64,000 nucleotides of DNA from Antennarius striatus (GCF_040054535.1 NC_090797.1:13593001-13657000), one strand, 5' to 3'; positions 47,932 to 61,954 are shown, numbered from the stretch's first letter. The notes: a model not told the origin generated them from the letters alone. Numbers and translations are program-made.

Positions 47932-48345
47932 AAAGGCCTTTTGACTTAATGGTGTGGGATTGAAAAATAGCTCAACAAGTTGTACTTTGAAGAAATGTGT
48001 TTGACGTGACCCATACCGGTACTTTAAACTTTGGCTTAGGTTGTCTCAAATTGTGGACGCAGCGCCGAAACCAACTGTCCAATACACCCAAGAGAAACAT
48101 TGAGAGTCTCTCAATATGAATACTTGTCTGTACTGGTCCATCACGTGAAATGCTCCTTTGGAGAAACGGTGTGGTCCTGTGGTGCCATTAGGTGATTGTC
48201 ATCGTCTCTTGCAGCAGAAACCCATGCCGTATGATGGAACAGTTGAATTTCAGACTGGTGACTTGCATTACAGCTTGAGGATTGTACATTTAAATTTACT
48301 ATCGATGCGTCTTGGTTTGACGTAGGTGAACTTACACAGCAAGTC

Positions 48346-48428
48346 GTCAGGATGGCCGAGCGGTCTAAGGCGCTGCGTTCAGGTCGCAGTCTCCCCTGGA
48401 GGCGTGGGTTCAAATCCCACTTCTGACA
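48346..48428 (+). tRNA. tRNA-Leu (CAG)
   Basis: Standard body; duplicate of the copy at 11,911. Confidence 0.97.
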
Positions 48429-49418
48429 ACTGCAGCTTTTCTCCACTGCTCACAGGTCAAAATTACACACAGCATCATGTGGTTAAGCAGAATAGCTGTC
48501 CATTTTCACCCACCTGAGTTTCAGTAGGCCATTGAGTGAACTTGACTTGCAAGTACAGTACATCATGGCAGTAAGAGAGGAGGATGAAGCCATGCACCCA
48601 TCGTGAGAGGGCTGGGAGACCACGGGCAGCCAATGTAGGGCCTTAACCAGCTCCCTTGCGTTGGGAGTTTTCCAAACAATCTTTTTTGTGAGGCTTTGAC
48701 TATAGACGACGATGTCCCCGAGGTCTTTGCCACGTTACCCTGATAAACAATATGTTTGAACTATTTGCCACTGCAGTCTTCCGATGAGAGGTGAAGCTAC
48801 CTGTCTTGATTTCACAAACAATCTGTGTCCCTGGGATGTTATTTTGACCCCCAATCTTGTGATTACAATGTTTTGCAGTTAATCTAACTTTGACATGCCC
48901 AACCGAGTGTTTTTGTCTTTCGCATGGCATTCACAAGATTTGCTCTTTTTTATTCCTGTCACGACAGTGGGCTGCGCTACCAGCTCGGCTAGCTATCGGT
49001 TACCTCCTGGTTTATCAACTGTGGTCCCCTTGTTGGATCATCGCCAGACAGTTTTCAGTGCTTTCCATTAGGTCCAAGGCTCTCACCGTCAAAAACACAG
49101 CTATTGCATTGTCAAAGTTATGTTATTGTTCCTTTCCTATCGGCTCTGACACTTATTTGCAATTGCAGAGATAGCAGTCACCAATAGTCAAGCTACATTA
49201 CAACGTCAACATGAATAACGTCCCAAACATCTTATTCCAACTAAATGAAGTCAGAGTATTTTACTAAAACTTTGGATTGAGGACTAATCAGGTGATGATC
49301 AAACTCCAAAGATTTCAGTCTCTACAGACCATCAATTTCTATGCAAATGGTCATGACTATGTAGTTGTGGACTGATTTGGATGCGTTTTTAATTAGTCCA
49401 TGTTATCAGGACTTTGAA

Positions 49419-49489
49419 GCATTGGTGGTTCAGTGGTAGAATTCTCGCCTGCCACGCGGGAGGCCCGGGTTCGATTCCCGGCCAATGCA
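49419..49489 (+). tRNA. tRNA-Gly (GCC)
   Basis: C29/C50 form; duplicate of the copy at 12,984. Confidence 0.97.
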
Positions 49490-49903
49490 AAAGGCCTTTT
49501 GACTTAATGGTGTGGGACTGAAAAATAGCTCAACAAGTTGTACTCTGAAGAAATGTGTTTGACGTGACCCATACTGGTACTTTAAACTTTGGCTTAGGTT
49601 GTCTCAAATTGTGGACGCAGCGCCAAAACCACCTATCCAATACACCCAAGAGAAACATTGAGAGTCTCTCAATATGCATACTCGTCTGTACTGGTCCATC
49701 ACGTGAAATGCTCCTTTGGAGAAACGGTGTGGTCTTGTGGTGCCATTAGGTGATTGTCATCATCTCTTGCAGCAGAAACCCATGCCGTATGGTGGAACAG
49801 TTGAATTTCAGACTGGTGACTTGCATTACAGCTTGAGGATTGTGCATTTAAATTTACTATCAATGCGTCTTGGTTTGACGTAGGTGAACTTACCATGCAA
49901 GTC

Positions 49904-49986
49904 GTCAGGATGGCCGAGCGGTCTAAGGCGCTGCGTTAAGGTCGCAGTCTCCCCTGGAGGCGTGGGTTCAAATCCCACTTCTGACA
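49904..49986 (+). tRNA. tRNA-Leu (AAG)
   Basis: Leader ACCATGCAAGTC; duplicate of the copy at 13,469. Confidence 0.97.
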
Positions 49987-50988
49987 ACTGCAGCTTTTCT
50001 CCACTGCTCACAGGTCAAAATTACACACAGCATCATGTGGTTAAGCAGAATAGCTGTCCATTTTCACCCACCTGGGTTTCAGTAAGCCATAGAGCCAACC
50101 ATTGAGTGAACTTGACTTGCAAGTACAGTACATCATGGCAGTAAGAGAGGAGGATGAAGCCATGCACCCATCGTGAGAGGCCTGGGAAACCACGGGCAGC
50201 AAATGTAGGGCCTTAATCAGCTCCCTTGCGTTGGGAGTTTTCCAATGAATCTTTTTTGTGAGGCTTTGACTATAGACGACGATGTCCCCGAGGTCTTTGC
50301 CACGTTACCCTGATAAACAATATGTTTGAACTATTTGCCACTGCAGTCTTCCGATGAGAGGTGAAGCTACCTGTCTTGATTTCACAAACAATCTGTGTCC
50401 CTGGGATGTTATTTTGACCCCCAATCTTGTGATTACAATGTTTTGCAGTTAATCTAACTTTGACATGCCCAACCGAGTGTTTTTGTCTTTCGCATGTCAT
50501 TCACAAGATTTGCTCTTTTTTATTCCTGTCACGACAGTGGGCTGCGCTACCAGCTCGGCTAGCTATCGGTTACCTCCTGGTTTATCAACTGTGGTCCCCT
50601 TGTTGGATCACCGCCAGACAGTTTTCAGTGCTTTCCATTAGGTCCAAGGCTCTCACCGTCAAAAACACAGCTATTGCATTGTCAAAGTTATGTTATTGTT
50701 CCTTTCCTATCGGCTCTGACACTTATTTGCAATTGCAGAGATAGCAGTCACCAATAGTCAAGCTACATTACAACGTCAACGTGAATAACGTCCCAAACAT
50801 CTTATTCCAACTAAATGCAGTCAGAGTATTTTACTAAAACTTTGGATTGAGGACTAATCAGGTGATGATCAAACTCCAAAGATTTCAGTCTCTACAGACC
50901 ATCAATTTCTATGCAAATGGTCATGACTATGTAGTTGTGGACTGATTTGGATGCGTTTTTGATTAGTCCATGTTATCAGGACTTTGAA

Positions 50989-51059
50989 GCATTGGTGGTT
51001 CAGTGGTAGAATTCTCGCCTGCCACGCGGGAGGCCCGGGTTCGATTCCCGGCCAATGCA
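50989..51059 (+). tRNA. tRNA-Gly (GCC)
   Basis: C29/C50 form; duplicate of the copy at 14,554. Confidence 0.97.
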
Positions 51060-51473
51060 AAAGGCCTTTTGACTTAATGGTGTGGGATTGAAAAATAGCT
51101 CAACAAGTTGTACTTTGAAGAAATGTGTTTGACGTGACCCATACCGGTACTTTAAACTTTGGCTTAGGTTGTCTCAAATTGTGGACGCAGCGCCGAAACC
51201 AACTGTCCAATACACCCAAGAGAAACATTGAGAGTCTCTCAATATGAATACTTGTCTGTACTGGTCCATCACGTGAAATGCTCCTTTGGAGAAACGGTGT
51301 GGTCCTGTGGTGCCATTAGGTGATTATCATCGTCTCTTGCAGCAGAAACCCATGCCGTATGATGGAACAGTTGAATTTCAGACTGGTGACTTGCATTACA
51401 GCTTGAGGATTGTACATTTAAATTTACTATCGATGCGTCTTGGTTTGACGTAGGTGAACTTACACAGCAAGTC

Positions 51474-51556
51474 GTCAGGATGGCCGAGCGGTCTAAGGCG
51501 CTGCGTTAAGGTCGCAGTCTCCCCTGGAGGCGTGGGTTCAAATCCCACTTCAGACA
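51474..51556 (+). tRNA. tRNA-Leu (AAG), acceptor mismatch
   Basis: A4-A69 mismatch; duplicate of the copy at 15,039. Confidence 0.88.
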
Positions 51557-52558
51557 ACTGCAGCTTTTCTCCACTGCTCACAGGTCAAAATTACACACAG
51601 CATCATGTGGTTAAGCAGAATAGCTGTCCATTTTCACCCACCTGGGTTTCAGTAAGCCATAGAGCCAACCATTGAGTGAACTTGACTTGCAAGTACAGTA
51701 CATCATGGCAGTAAGAGAGGAGGATGAAGCCATGCACCCATCGTGAGAGGCCTGGGAAACCACGGGCAGCCAATGTAGGGCCTTAATCAGCTCCCTTGCG
51801 TTGGGAGTTTTCCAATGAATCGTTTTTGTGAGGCTTTGACTATAGACGACGATGTCCCCGAGGTCTTTGCCACGTTACCCTGATAAACAATATGTTTGAA
51901 CTATTTGCCACTGCAGTCTTCCGATGAGAGGTGAAGCTACCTGTCTTGATTTCACAAACAATCTGTGTCCCTGGGATGTTATTTTGACCCCCAATCTTGT
52001 GATTACAATGTTTTGCAGTTAATCTAACTTTGACATGCCCAACCGAGTGTTTTTGTCTTTCGCATGTCATTCACAAGATTTGCTCTTTTTTATTCCTGTC
52101 ACGACAGTGGGCTGCGCTACCAGCTCGGCTAGCTATCGGTTACCTCCTGATTTATCAACTGTGGTCCCCTTGTTGGATCATCGCCAGACAGTTTTCAGTG
52201 CTTTCCATTAGGTCCAAGGCTCTCACCGTCAAAAACACAGCTATTGCATTGTCAAAGTTATGTTATTGTTCCTTTCCTATCGGCTCTGACACTTATTTGC
52301 AATGGCAGAGATAGCAGTCACCAATAGTCAAGCTACATTACAACGTCAACGTGAATAACGTCCCAAACATCTTATTCCAACTAAATGCAGTCAGAGTATT
52401 TTACTAAAACTTTGGATTGAGGACTAATCAGGTGATGATCAAACTCCAAAGATTTCAGTCTCTACAGACCATCAATTTCTATGCAAATGGTCATGAATAT
52501 GTAGTTGTGGACTGATTTGGATGCGTTTTTGATTAGTCCATGTTATCAGGACTTTGAA

Positions 52559-52629
52559 GCATTGGTGGTTCAGTGGTAGAATTCTCGCCTGCCACGCGGG
52601 AGGTCTGGGTTCGATTCCCGGCCAATGCA
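52559..52629 (+). tRNA. tRNA-Gly (GCC), T48 variant
   Basis: T48/T50 form; duplicate of the copy at 16,124. Confidence 0.93.
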
Positions 52630-53043
52630 AAAGGCCTTTTGACTTAATGGTGTGGGATTGAAAAATAGCTCAACAAGTTGTACTTTGAAGAAATGTGTTT
52701 GACGTGACCCATACCGGTACTTTAAACTTTGGCTTAGGTTGTCTCAAATTGTGGACGCAGCGCCGAAACCAACTGTCCAATACACCCAAGAGAAACATTG
52801 AGAGTCTCTCAATATGAATACTTGTCTGTACTGGTCCATCACGTGAAATGCTCCTTTGGAGAAACGGTGTGGTCTTGTGGTGCCATTAGGTGATTGTCAT
52901 CGTCTCTTGCAGCAGAAACCCATGCCGTATGATGGAACAGTTGAATTTCAGACTGGTGACTTGCATTACAGCTTGAGGATTGTACATTTAAATTTACTAT
53001 CGATGCGTCTTGGTTTGACGTAGGTGAACTTACACAGCAAGTC

Positions 53044-53126
53044 GTCAGGATGGCCGAGCGGTCTAAGGCGCTGCGTTCAGGTCGCAGTCTCCCCTGGAGG
53101 CGTGGGTTCAAATCCCACTTCTGACA
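53044..53126 (+). tRNA. tRNA-Leu (CAG)
   Basis: Standard body; duplicate of the copy at 16,609. The spacer after it switches template near 53.8 kb. Confidence 0.97.
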
Positions 53127-54116
53127 ACTGCAGCTTTTCTCCACTGCTCACAGGTCAAAATTACACACAGCATCATGTGGTTAAGCAGAATAGCTGTCCA
53201 TTTTCACCCACCTGAGTTTCAGTAGGCCATTGAGTGAACTTGACTTGCAAGTACAGTACATCATGGCAGTAAGAGAGGAGGATGAAGCCATGCACCCATC
53301 GTGAGAGGCCTGGGAAACCACGGGCAGCGAATGTAGGGCCTTAATCAGCTCCCTTGCGTTGGGAGTTTTCCAATGAATCTTTTTTGTGAGGCTTTGACTA
53401 TAGACGACGATGTCCCCGAGGTCTTTGCCACGTTACCCTGATAAACAATATGTTTGAACTATTTGCCACTGCAGTCTTCCGATGAGAGGTGAAGCTACCT
53501 GTCTTGATTTCACAAACAATCTGTGTCCCTGGGATGTTATTTTGACCCCCAATCTTGTGATTACAATGTTTTGCAGTTAATCTAACTTTGACATGCCCAA
53601 CCGAGTGTTTTTGTCTTTCGCATGTCATTCACAAGATTTGCTCTTTTTTATTCCTGTCACGACAGTGGGCTGCGCTACCAGCTCGGCTAGCTATCGGTTA
53701 CCTCCTGGTTTATCAACTGTGGTCCCCTTGTTGGATCACCGCCAGACAGTTTTCAGTGCTTTCCATTAGGTCCAAGGCTCTCACCGTCAAAAACACAGCT
53801 ATTGCATTGTCAAAGTTATGTTATTGTTCCTTTCCTATCGGCTCTGACACTTATTTGCAATTGCAGAGATAGCAGTCACCAATAGTCAAGCTACATTACA
53901 ACGTCAACATGAATAACGTCCCAAACATCTTATTCCAACTAAATGAAGTCAGAGTATTTTACTAAAACTTTGGATTGAGGACTAATCAGGTGATGATCAA
54001 ACTCCAAAGATTTCAGTCTCTACAGACCATCAATTTCTATGCAAATGGTCATGACTATGTAGTTGTGGACTGATTTGGATGCGTTTTTAATTAGTCCATG
54101 TTATCAGGACTTTGAA

Positions 54117-54187
54117 GCATTGGTGGTTCAGTGGTAGAATTCTCGCCTGCCACGCGGGAGGCCCGGGTTCGATTCCCGGCCAATGCA
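54117..54187 (+). tRNA. tRNA-Gly (GCC)
   Basis: C29/C50 form. It matches the copy at 12,984 and not the T50 copy at 17,682, which marks the offset change to 41,133 bp. Confidence 0.97.
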
Positions 54188-54601
54188 AAAGGCCTTTTGA
54201 CTTAATGGTGTGGGACTGAAAAATAGCTCAACAAGTTGTACTCTGAAGAAATGTGTTTGACGTGACCCATACTGGTACTTTAAACTTTGGCTTAGGTTGT
54301 CTCAAATTGTGGACGCAGCGCCAAAACCACCTATCCAATACACCCAAGAGAAACATTGAGAGTCTCTCAATATGCATACTCGTCTGTACTGGTCCATCAC
54401 GTGAAATGCTCCTTTGGAGAAACGGTGTGGTCTTGTGGTGCCATTAGGTGATTGTCATCATCTCTTGCAGCAGAAACCCATGCCGTATGGTGGAACAGTT
54501 GAATTTCAGACTGGTGACTTGCATTACAGCTTGAGGATTGTGCATTTAAATTTACTATCAATGCGTCTTGGTTTGACGTAGGTGAACTTACCATGCAAGT
54601 C

Positions 54602-54684
54602 GTCAGGATGGCCGAGCGGTCTAAGGCGCTGCGTTAAGGTCGCAGTCTCCCCTGGAGGCGTGGGTTCAAATCCCACTTCTGACA
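54602..54684 (+). tRNA. tRNA-Leu (AAG)
   Basis: Leader ACCATGCAAGTC. It is a third copy of the 13,469 / 49,904 gene. Confidence 0.97.
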
Positions 54685-55686
54685 ACTGCAGCTTTTCTCC
54701 ACTGCTCACAGGTCAAAATTACACACAGCATCATGTGGTTAAGCAGAATAGCTGTCCATTTTCACCCACCTGGGTTTCAGTAAGCCATAGAGCCAACCAT
54801 TGAGTGAACTTGACTTGCAAGTACAGTACATCATGGCAGTAAGAGAGGAGGATGAAGCCATGCACCCATCGTGAGAGGCCTGGGAAACCACGGGCAGCAA
54901 ATGTAGGGCCTTAATCAGCTCCCTTGCGTTGGGAGTTTTCCAATGAATCTTTTTTGTGAGGCTTTGACTATAGACGACGATGTCCCCGAGGTCTTTGCCA
55001 CGTTACCCTGATAAACAATATGTTTGAACTATTTGCCACTGCAGTCTTCCGATGAGAGGTGAAGCTACCTGTCTTGATTTCACAAACAATCTGTGTCCCT
55101 GGGATGTTATTTTGACCCCCAATCTTGTGATTACAATGTTTTGCAGTTAATCTAACTTTGACATGCCCAACCGAGTGTTTTTGTCTTTCGCATGTCATTC
55201 ACAAGATTTGCTCTTTTTTATTCCTGTCACGACAGTGGGCTGCGCTACCAGCTCGGCTAGCTATCGGTTACCTCCTGGTTTATCAACTGTGGTCCCCTTG
55301 TTGGATCACCGCCAGACAGTTTTCAGTGCTTTCCATTAGGTCCAAGGCTCTCACCGTCAAAAACACAGCTATTGCATTGTCAAAGTTATGTTATTGTTCC
55401 TTTCCTATCGGCTCTGACACTTATTTGCAATTGCAGAGATAGCAGTCACCAATAGTCAAGCTACATTACAACGTCAACGTGAATAACGTCCCAAACATCT
55501 TATTCCAACTAAATGCAGTCAGAGTATTTTACTAAAACTTTGGATTGAGGACTAATCAGGTGATGATCAAACTCCAAAGATTTCAGTCTCTACAGACCAT
55601 CAATTTCTATGCAAATGGTCATGACTATGTAGTTGTGGACTGATTTGGATGCGTTTTTGATTAGTCCATGTTATCAGGACTTTGAA

Positions 55687-55757
55687 GCATTGGTGGTTCA
55701 GTGGTAGAATTCTCGCCTGCCACGCGGGAGGCCCGGGTTCGATTCCCGGCCAATGCA
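55687..55757 (+). tRNA. tRNA-Gly (GCC)
   Basis: C29/C50 form; third copy of the 14,554 / 50,989 gene. Confidence 0.97.
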
Positions 55758-56171
55758 AAAGGCCTTTTGACTTAATGGTGTGGGATTGAAAAATAGCTCA
55801 ACAAGTTGTACTTTGAAGAAATGTGTTTGACGTGACCCATACCGGTACTTTAAACTTTGGCTTAGGTTGTCTCAAATTGTGGACGCAGCGCCGAAACCAA
55901 CTGTCCAATACACCCAAGAGAAACATTGAGAGTCTCTCAATATGAATACTTGTCTGTACTGGTCCATCACGTGAAATGCTCCTTTGGAGAAACGGTGTGG
56001 TCCTGTGGTGCCATTAGGTGATTATCATCGTCTCTTGCAGCAGAAACCCATGCCGTATGATGGAACAGTTGAATTTCAGACTGGTGACTTGCATTACAGC
56101 TTGAGGATTGTACATTTAAATTTACTATCGATGCGTCTTGGTTTGACGTAGGTGAACTTACACAGCAAGTC

Positions 56172-56254
56172 GTCAGGATGGCCGAGCGGTCTAAGGCGCT
56201 GCGTTAAGGTCGCAGTCTCCCCTGGAGGCGTGGGTTCAAATCCCACTTCAGACA
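56172..56254 (+). tRNA. tRNA-Leu (AAG), acceptor mismatch
   Basis: A4-A69 mismatch; third copy of the 15,039 / 51,474 gene. Confidence 0.88.
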
Positions 56255-57256
56255 ACTGCAGCTTTTCTCCACTGCTCACAGGTCAAAATTACACACAGCA
56301 TCATGTGGTTAAGCAGAATAGCTGTCCATTTTCACCCACCTGGGTTTCAGTAAGCCATAGAGCCAACCATTGAGTGAACTTGACTTGCAAGTACAGTACA
56401 TCATGGCAGTAAGAGAGGAGGATGAAGCCATGCACCCATCGTGAGAGGCCTGGGAAACCACGGGCAGCCAATGTAGGGCCTTAATCAGCTCCCTTGCGTT
56501 GGGAGTTTTCCAATGAATCGTTTTTGTGAGGCTTTGACTATAGACGACGATGTCCCCGAGGTCTTTGCCACGTTACCCTGATAAACAATATGTTTGAACT
56601 ATTTGCCACTGCAGTCTTCCGATGAGAGGTGAAGCTACCTGTCTTGATTTCACAAACAATCTGTGTCCCTGGGATGTTATTTTGACCCCCAATCTTGTGA
56701 TTACAATGTTTTGCAGTTAATCTAACTTTGACATGCCCAACCGAGTGTTTTTGTCTTTCGCATGTCATTCACAAGATTTGCTCTTTTTTATTCCTGTCAC
56801 GACAGTGGGCTGCGCTACCAGCTCGGCTAGCTATCGGTTACCTCCTGATTTATCAACTGTGGTCCCCTTGTTGGATCATCGCCAGACAGTTTTCAGTGCT
56901 TTCCATTAGGTCCAAGGCTCTCACCGTCAAAAACACAGCTATTGCATTGTCAAAGTTATGTTATTGTTCCTTTCCTATCGGCTCTGACACTTATTTGCAA
57001 TGGCAGAGATAGCAGTCACCAATAGTCAAGCTACATTACAACGTCAACGTGAATAACGTCCCAAACATCTTATTCCAACTAAATGCAGTCAGAGTATTTT
57101 ACTAAAACTTTGGATTGAGGACTAATCAGGTGATGATCAAACTCCAAAGATTTCAGTCTCTACAGACCATCAATTTCTATGCAAATGGTCATGAATATGT
57201 AGTTGTGGACTGATTTGGATGCGTTTTTGATTAGTCCATGTTATCAGGACTTTGAA

Positions 57257-57327
57257 GCATTGGTGGTTCAGTGGTAGAATTCTCGCCTGCCACGCGGGAG
57301 GTCTGGGTTCGATTCCCGGCCAATGCA
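57257..57327 (+). tRNA. tRNA-Gly (GCC), recombinant copy
   Basis: T48/T50 as at 16,124, but its trailer is AAAGTCC as at 17,753. The switch of template therefore lies between 57,302 and 57,332, in the T arm and trailer. The gene itself looks intact. Confidence 0.92.
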
Positions 57328-57741
57328 AAAGTCCTTTTGACTTAATGGTGTGGGATTGAAAAATAGCTCAACAAGTTGTACTTTGAAGAAATGTGTTTGA
57401 CGTGACCCATACCGGTACTTTAAACTTTGGCTTAGGTTGTCTCAAATTGTGGACGCAGCGCCGAAACCAACTGTCCAATACACCCAAGAGAAACATTGAG
57501 AGTCTCTCAATATGAATACTTGTCTGTACTGGTCCATCACGTGAAATGCTCCTTTGGAGAAACGGTGTGGTCCTGTGGTGCCATTAGGTGATTGTCATCG
57601 TCTCTTGCAGCAGAAACCCATGCCGTATGATGGAACAGTTGAATTTCAGACTGGTGACTTGCATTACAGCTTGAGGATTGTACATTTAAATTTACTATCG
57701 ATGCGTCTTGGTTTGACGTAGGTGAACTTACACAGCAAGTC

Positions 57742-57824
57742 GTCAGGATGGCCGAGCGGTCTAAGGCGCTGCGTTCAGGTCGCAGTCTCCCCTGGAGGCG
57801 TGGGTTCAAATCCCACTTCTGACA
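57742..57824 (+). tRNA. tRNA-Leu (CAG)
   Basis: Standard body; duplicate of the copy at 18,167. Confidence 0.97.
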
Positions 57825-58814
57825 ACTGCAGCTTTTCTCCACTGCTCACAGGTCAAAATTACACACAGCATCATGTGGTTAAGCAGAATAGCTGTCCATT
57901 TTCACCCACCTGAGTTTCAGTAGGCCATTGAGTGAACTTGACTTGCAAGTACAGTACATCATGGCAGTAAGAGAGGAGGATGAAGCAATGCACCCATCGT
58001 GAGAGGGCTGGGAGACCACGGGCAGCCAATGTAGGGCCTTAACCAGCTCCCTTGCGTTGGGAGTTTTCCAATGAATCTTTTTTGTGAGGCTTTGACTATA
58101 GACGACGATGTCCCCGAGGTCTTTGCCACGTTACCCTGATAAACAATATGTTTGAACTATTTGCCACTTCAGTCTTCCGATGAGAGGTGAAGCTACCTGT
58201 CTTGATTTCACAAACATTCTGTGTCCCTGGGATGTTATTTTGACCCCCAGTCTTGTGATTACAATGTTTTGCAGTTAATCTAACTTTGACATGCCCAACC
58301 GAGTGTTTTTGTCTTTCGCATGTCATTCACAAGATTTGCTCTTTTTTATTCCTGTCACGACAGTGGGCTGCGCTACCAGCTCGGCTAGCTATCGGTTACC
58401 TCCTGGTTTATCAACTGTGGTCCCCTTGTTGGATCATCGCCAGACAGTTTTCAGTGCTTTCCATTAGGTCCAAGGCTCTCACCGTCAAAAACACAGCTAT
58501 TGCATTGTCAAAGTTATGTTATTGTTCCTTTCCTATCGGCTCTGACACTTATTTGCAATTGCAGAGATAGCAGTCACCAATAGTCAAGCTACATTACAAC
58601 GTCAACGTGAATAACGTCCCAAACATCTCAATCCAACTAAATGCAGTAAGAGTATTTTACTAAAACTTTGGATTGAGGACTAATCAGGGGATGATCAAAC
58701 TCCAAAGATTTCAGTCTCTATAGACCATCAATTTCTTTGCAAATGGTCATGACTATGTAGTTGTGGACTGATTTGGATGCGTTTTTGATTAGTCCATGTT
58801 ATCAGGACTTTGAA

Positions 58815-58885
58815 GCATTGGTGGTTCAGTGGTAGAATTCTTGCCTGCCACGCGGGAGGCCCGGGTTCGATTCCCGGCCAATGCA
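58815..58885 (+). tRNA. tRNA-Gly (GCC)
   Basis: T29/C50 form; duplicate of the copy at 19,240, with the same altered octamer. Confidence 0.96.
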
Positions 58886-59299
58886 AAAGGCCTTTTGACT
58901 TAATGGTGTGGGACTGAAAAATAGCTCAACAAGTTGTACTCTGAAGAAATGTGTTTGACGTGACCCATACTGGTACTTTAAACTTTGGCTTAGGTTGTCT
59001 CAAATTGTGGACGCAGCGCCGAAACCAACTATCCAATATACCCAAGAGAAACATTGAGAGTCTCTCAACATGCATACTTGTCTGTACTGGTCCATCACGT
59101 GAAATGCTCCTTTGGAGAAACGGTGTGGTCCTGTGGTGCCATTAGGTGATTGTCATCGTCTCTTGCAGCAGAAACCCATGCCGTATGATGGAACAGTTGA
59201 ATTTCAGACTGGTGACTTGCATTACAGCTTGAGGATTGTACATTTAAATTTACTATCGATGCGTCTTGGTTTGACGTAGGTGAACTTACACAGCAAGTC

Positions 59300-59382
59300 G
59301 TCAGGATGGCCGAGCGGTCTAAGGCGCTGCGTTCAGGTCGCAGTCTCCCCTGGAGGCGTGGGTTCAAATCCCACTTCTGACA
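59300..59382 (+). tRNA. tRNA-Leu (CAG)
   Basis: Standard body. Upstream markers follow 19.5 kb and downstream markers follow 38.6 kb, so this gene lies inside the crossover window 59,131-59,479. Confidence 0.97.
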
Positions 59383-60384
59383 ACTGCAGCTTTTCTCCAC
59401 TGCTCACAGGTCAAAATTACACACAGCATCATGTGGTTAAGCAGAATAGCTGTCCATTTTCACCCACCTGAGTTTCAGTAAGCCATAGAGCCAACCATTG
59501 AGTGAACTTGACTTGCAAGTACAGTACATCATGGCAGTAAGAGAGGAGGATGAAGCCATGCACCCATCGTGAGAGGCCTGGGAAACCACGGGCAGCCAAT
59601 GTAGGGCCTTAATCAGCTCCCTTGCGTTGGGAGTTTTCCAATGAATCGTTTTTGTGAGGCTTTGACTATAGACGACGATGTCCCCGAGGTCTTTGCCACG
59701 TTACCCTGATAAACAATATGTTTGAACTATTTGCCACTGCAGTCTTCCGATGAGAGGTGAAGCTACCTGTCTTGATTTCACAAACAATCTGTGTCCCTGG
59801 GATGTTATTTTGACCCCCAATCTTGTGATTACAATGTTTTGCAGTTAATCTAACTTTGACATGCCCAACCGAGTGTTTTTGTCTTTCGCATGTCATTCAC
59901 AAGATTTGCTCTTTTTTATTCCTGTCACGACAGTGGGCTGCGCTACCAGCTCGGCTAGCTATCGGTTACCTCCTGGTTTATCAAATGTGGTCCCCTTGTT
60001 GGATCATCGCCAGACAGTTTTCAGTGCTTTCCATTAGGTCCAAGGCTCTCACCGTCAAAAACACAGCTATTGCATTGTCAAAGTTATGTTATTGTTCCTT
60101 TCCTATCGGCTCTGACACTTGTTTGCAATTGCAGAGATAGCAGTCACCAATAGTCAAGCTACATTACAACGTCAACGTGAATAACGTCCCAAAAGTCTCA
60201 ATCCAACTAAATGCAGTAAGAGTATTTTACTAAAACTTTGGATTGAGGACTAATCAGGGGATGATCAAACTCCAAAGATTTCAGTCTCTATAGGCCATCA
60301 ATTTCTATGCAAATGGTCATGACTATGTAGTTGTGGACTGATTTGGATGTGTTTTTGATTAGTCCATGTTATCAGGACTTTGAA

Positions 60385-60455
60385 GCATTGGTGGTTCAGT
60401 GGTAGAATTCTCGCCTGCCACGCGGGAGGCCCGGGTTCGATTCCCGGCCAATGCA
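60385..60455 (+). tRNA. tRNA-Gly (GCC)
   Basis: C29/C50 form; duplicate of the copy at 39,536. Confidence 0.97.
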
Positions 60456-60869
60456 AAAGGCCTTTTGACTTAATGGTGTGGGACTGAAAAATAGCTCAAC
60501 AAGTTGTACTTTGAAGAAATGTGTTTGACGTGACCCATACTGGTACTTTAAACTTTGGCTTAGGTTGTCTCAAATTGTGGACGCAGCGCCGAAACCAACT
60601 GTCCAATACACCCAAGAGAAACATTGAGAGTCTCTCAATATGAATACTTGTCTGTACTGGTCCAGCACGTGAAATGCTCCTTTGGAGAAACGGTGTGGTC
60701 TTGTGGTGCCATTAGGTGATTGTCATCGTCTCTTGCAGCAGAAACCCATGCCGTATGATGGAACAGTTGAATTTCAGACTGGTGACTTGCATTACAGCTT
60801 GAGGATTGTACATTTAAATTTACTATCGATGCGTCTTGGTTTGACGTAGGTGAACTTACACAGCAAGTC

Positions 60870-60952
60870 GTCAGGATGGCCGAGCGGTCTAAGGCGCTGC
60901 GTTCAGGTCGCAGTCTCCCCTGGAGGCGTGGGTTCAAATCCCACTTCTGACA
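60870..60952 (+). tRNA. tRNA-Leu (CAG), last Leu gene of the array
   Basis: Standard body; duplicate of the copy at 40,021. No tRNA-Leu is present after this point. Confidence 0.97.
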
Positions 60953-61954
60953 ACTGCAGCTTTTCTCCACTGCTCACAGGTCAAAATTACACACAGCATC
61001 ATGTGGTTAAGCAGAATAGCTGTCCATTTTCACCCACCTGAGTTTCAGTAAGCCATAGAGCCAACCATTGAGTGAACTTGACTTGCAAGTACAGTACATC
61101 ATGGCAGTAAGAGAGGAGGATGAAGCCATGCACCCATCGTGAGAGGCCTGGGAAACCACGGGCAGCCAATGTAGGGCCTTTATCAGCTCCCTTGCGTTGG
61201 GAGTTTTCCAATGAATCGTTTTATTGAGGCTTTGACTATAGACGACGATGTCCCCGAGGTCTTTGCCACGTTACCCTGATAAACAATATGTTTGAACTAT
61301 TTGCCACTGCAGTCTTCCGATGAGAGGTGAAGCTACCTGTCTTGATTTCACAAACAATCTGTGTCCCTGGGATGTTATTTTGACCCCCAATCTTGTGATT
61401 ACAATGTTTTGCAGTTAATCTAACTTTGACATGCCCAACCGAGTGTTTTTGTCTTTCGCATGTCATTCACAAGATTTGCTCTTTTTTATTCCTGTCACGA
61501 CAGTGGGCTGCGCTACCAGCTCGGCTAGCTATCGGTTACCTCCTGGTTTATCAAATGTGGTCCCCTTGTTGGATCATCGCCAGACAGTTTTCAGTGCTTT
61601 CCATTAGGTCCAAGGCTCTCACCGTCAAAAACACAGCTATTGCATTGTCAAAGTTATGTTATTGTTCCTTTCCTATCGGCTCTGACACTTGTTTGCAATT
61701 GCAGAGATAGCAGTCACCAATAGTCAAGCTACATTACAACGTCAACGTGAATAACGTCCCAAACATCTCAATCCAACTAAATGCAGTAAGAGTATTTTAC
61801 TAAAACGTTGGATTGAGGACTAATCAGGGGATGATCAAACTCCAAAGATTTCAGTCTCTACAGACCATCAATTTCTATGCAAATGGTCATGACTATGTAG
61901 TTGTGGACTGATTTGGATGCGTTTTTGATTAGTCCATGTTATCAGGACTTTGAA

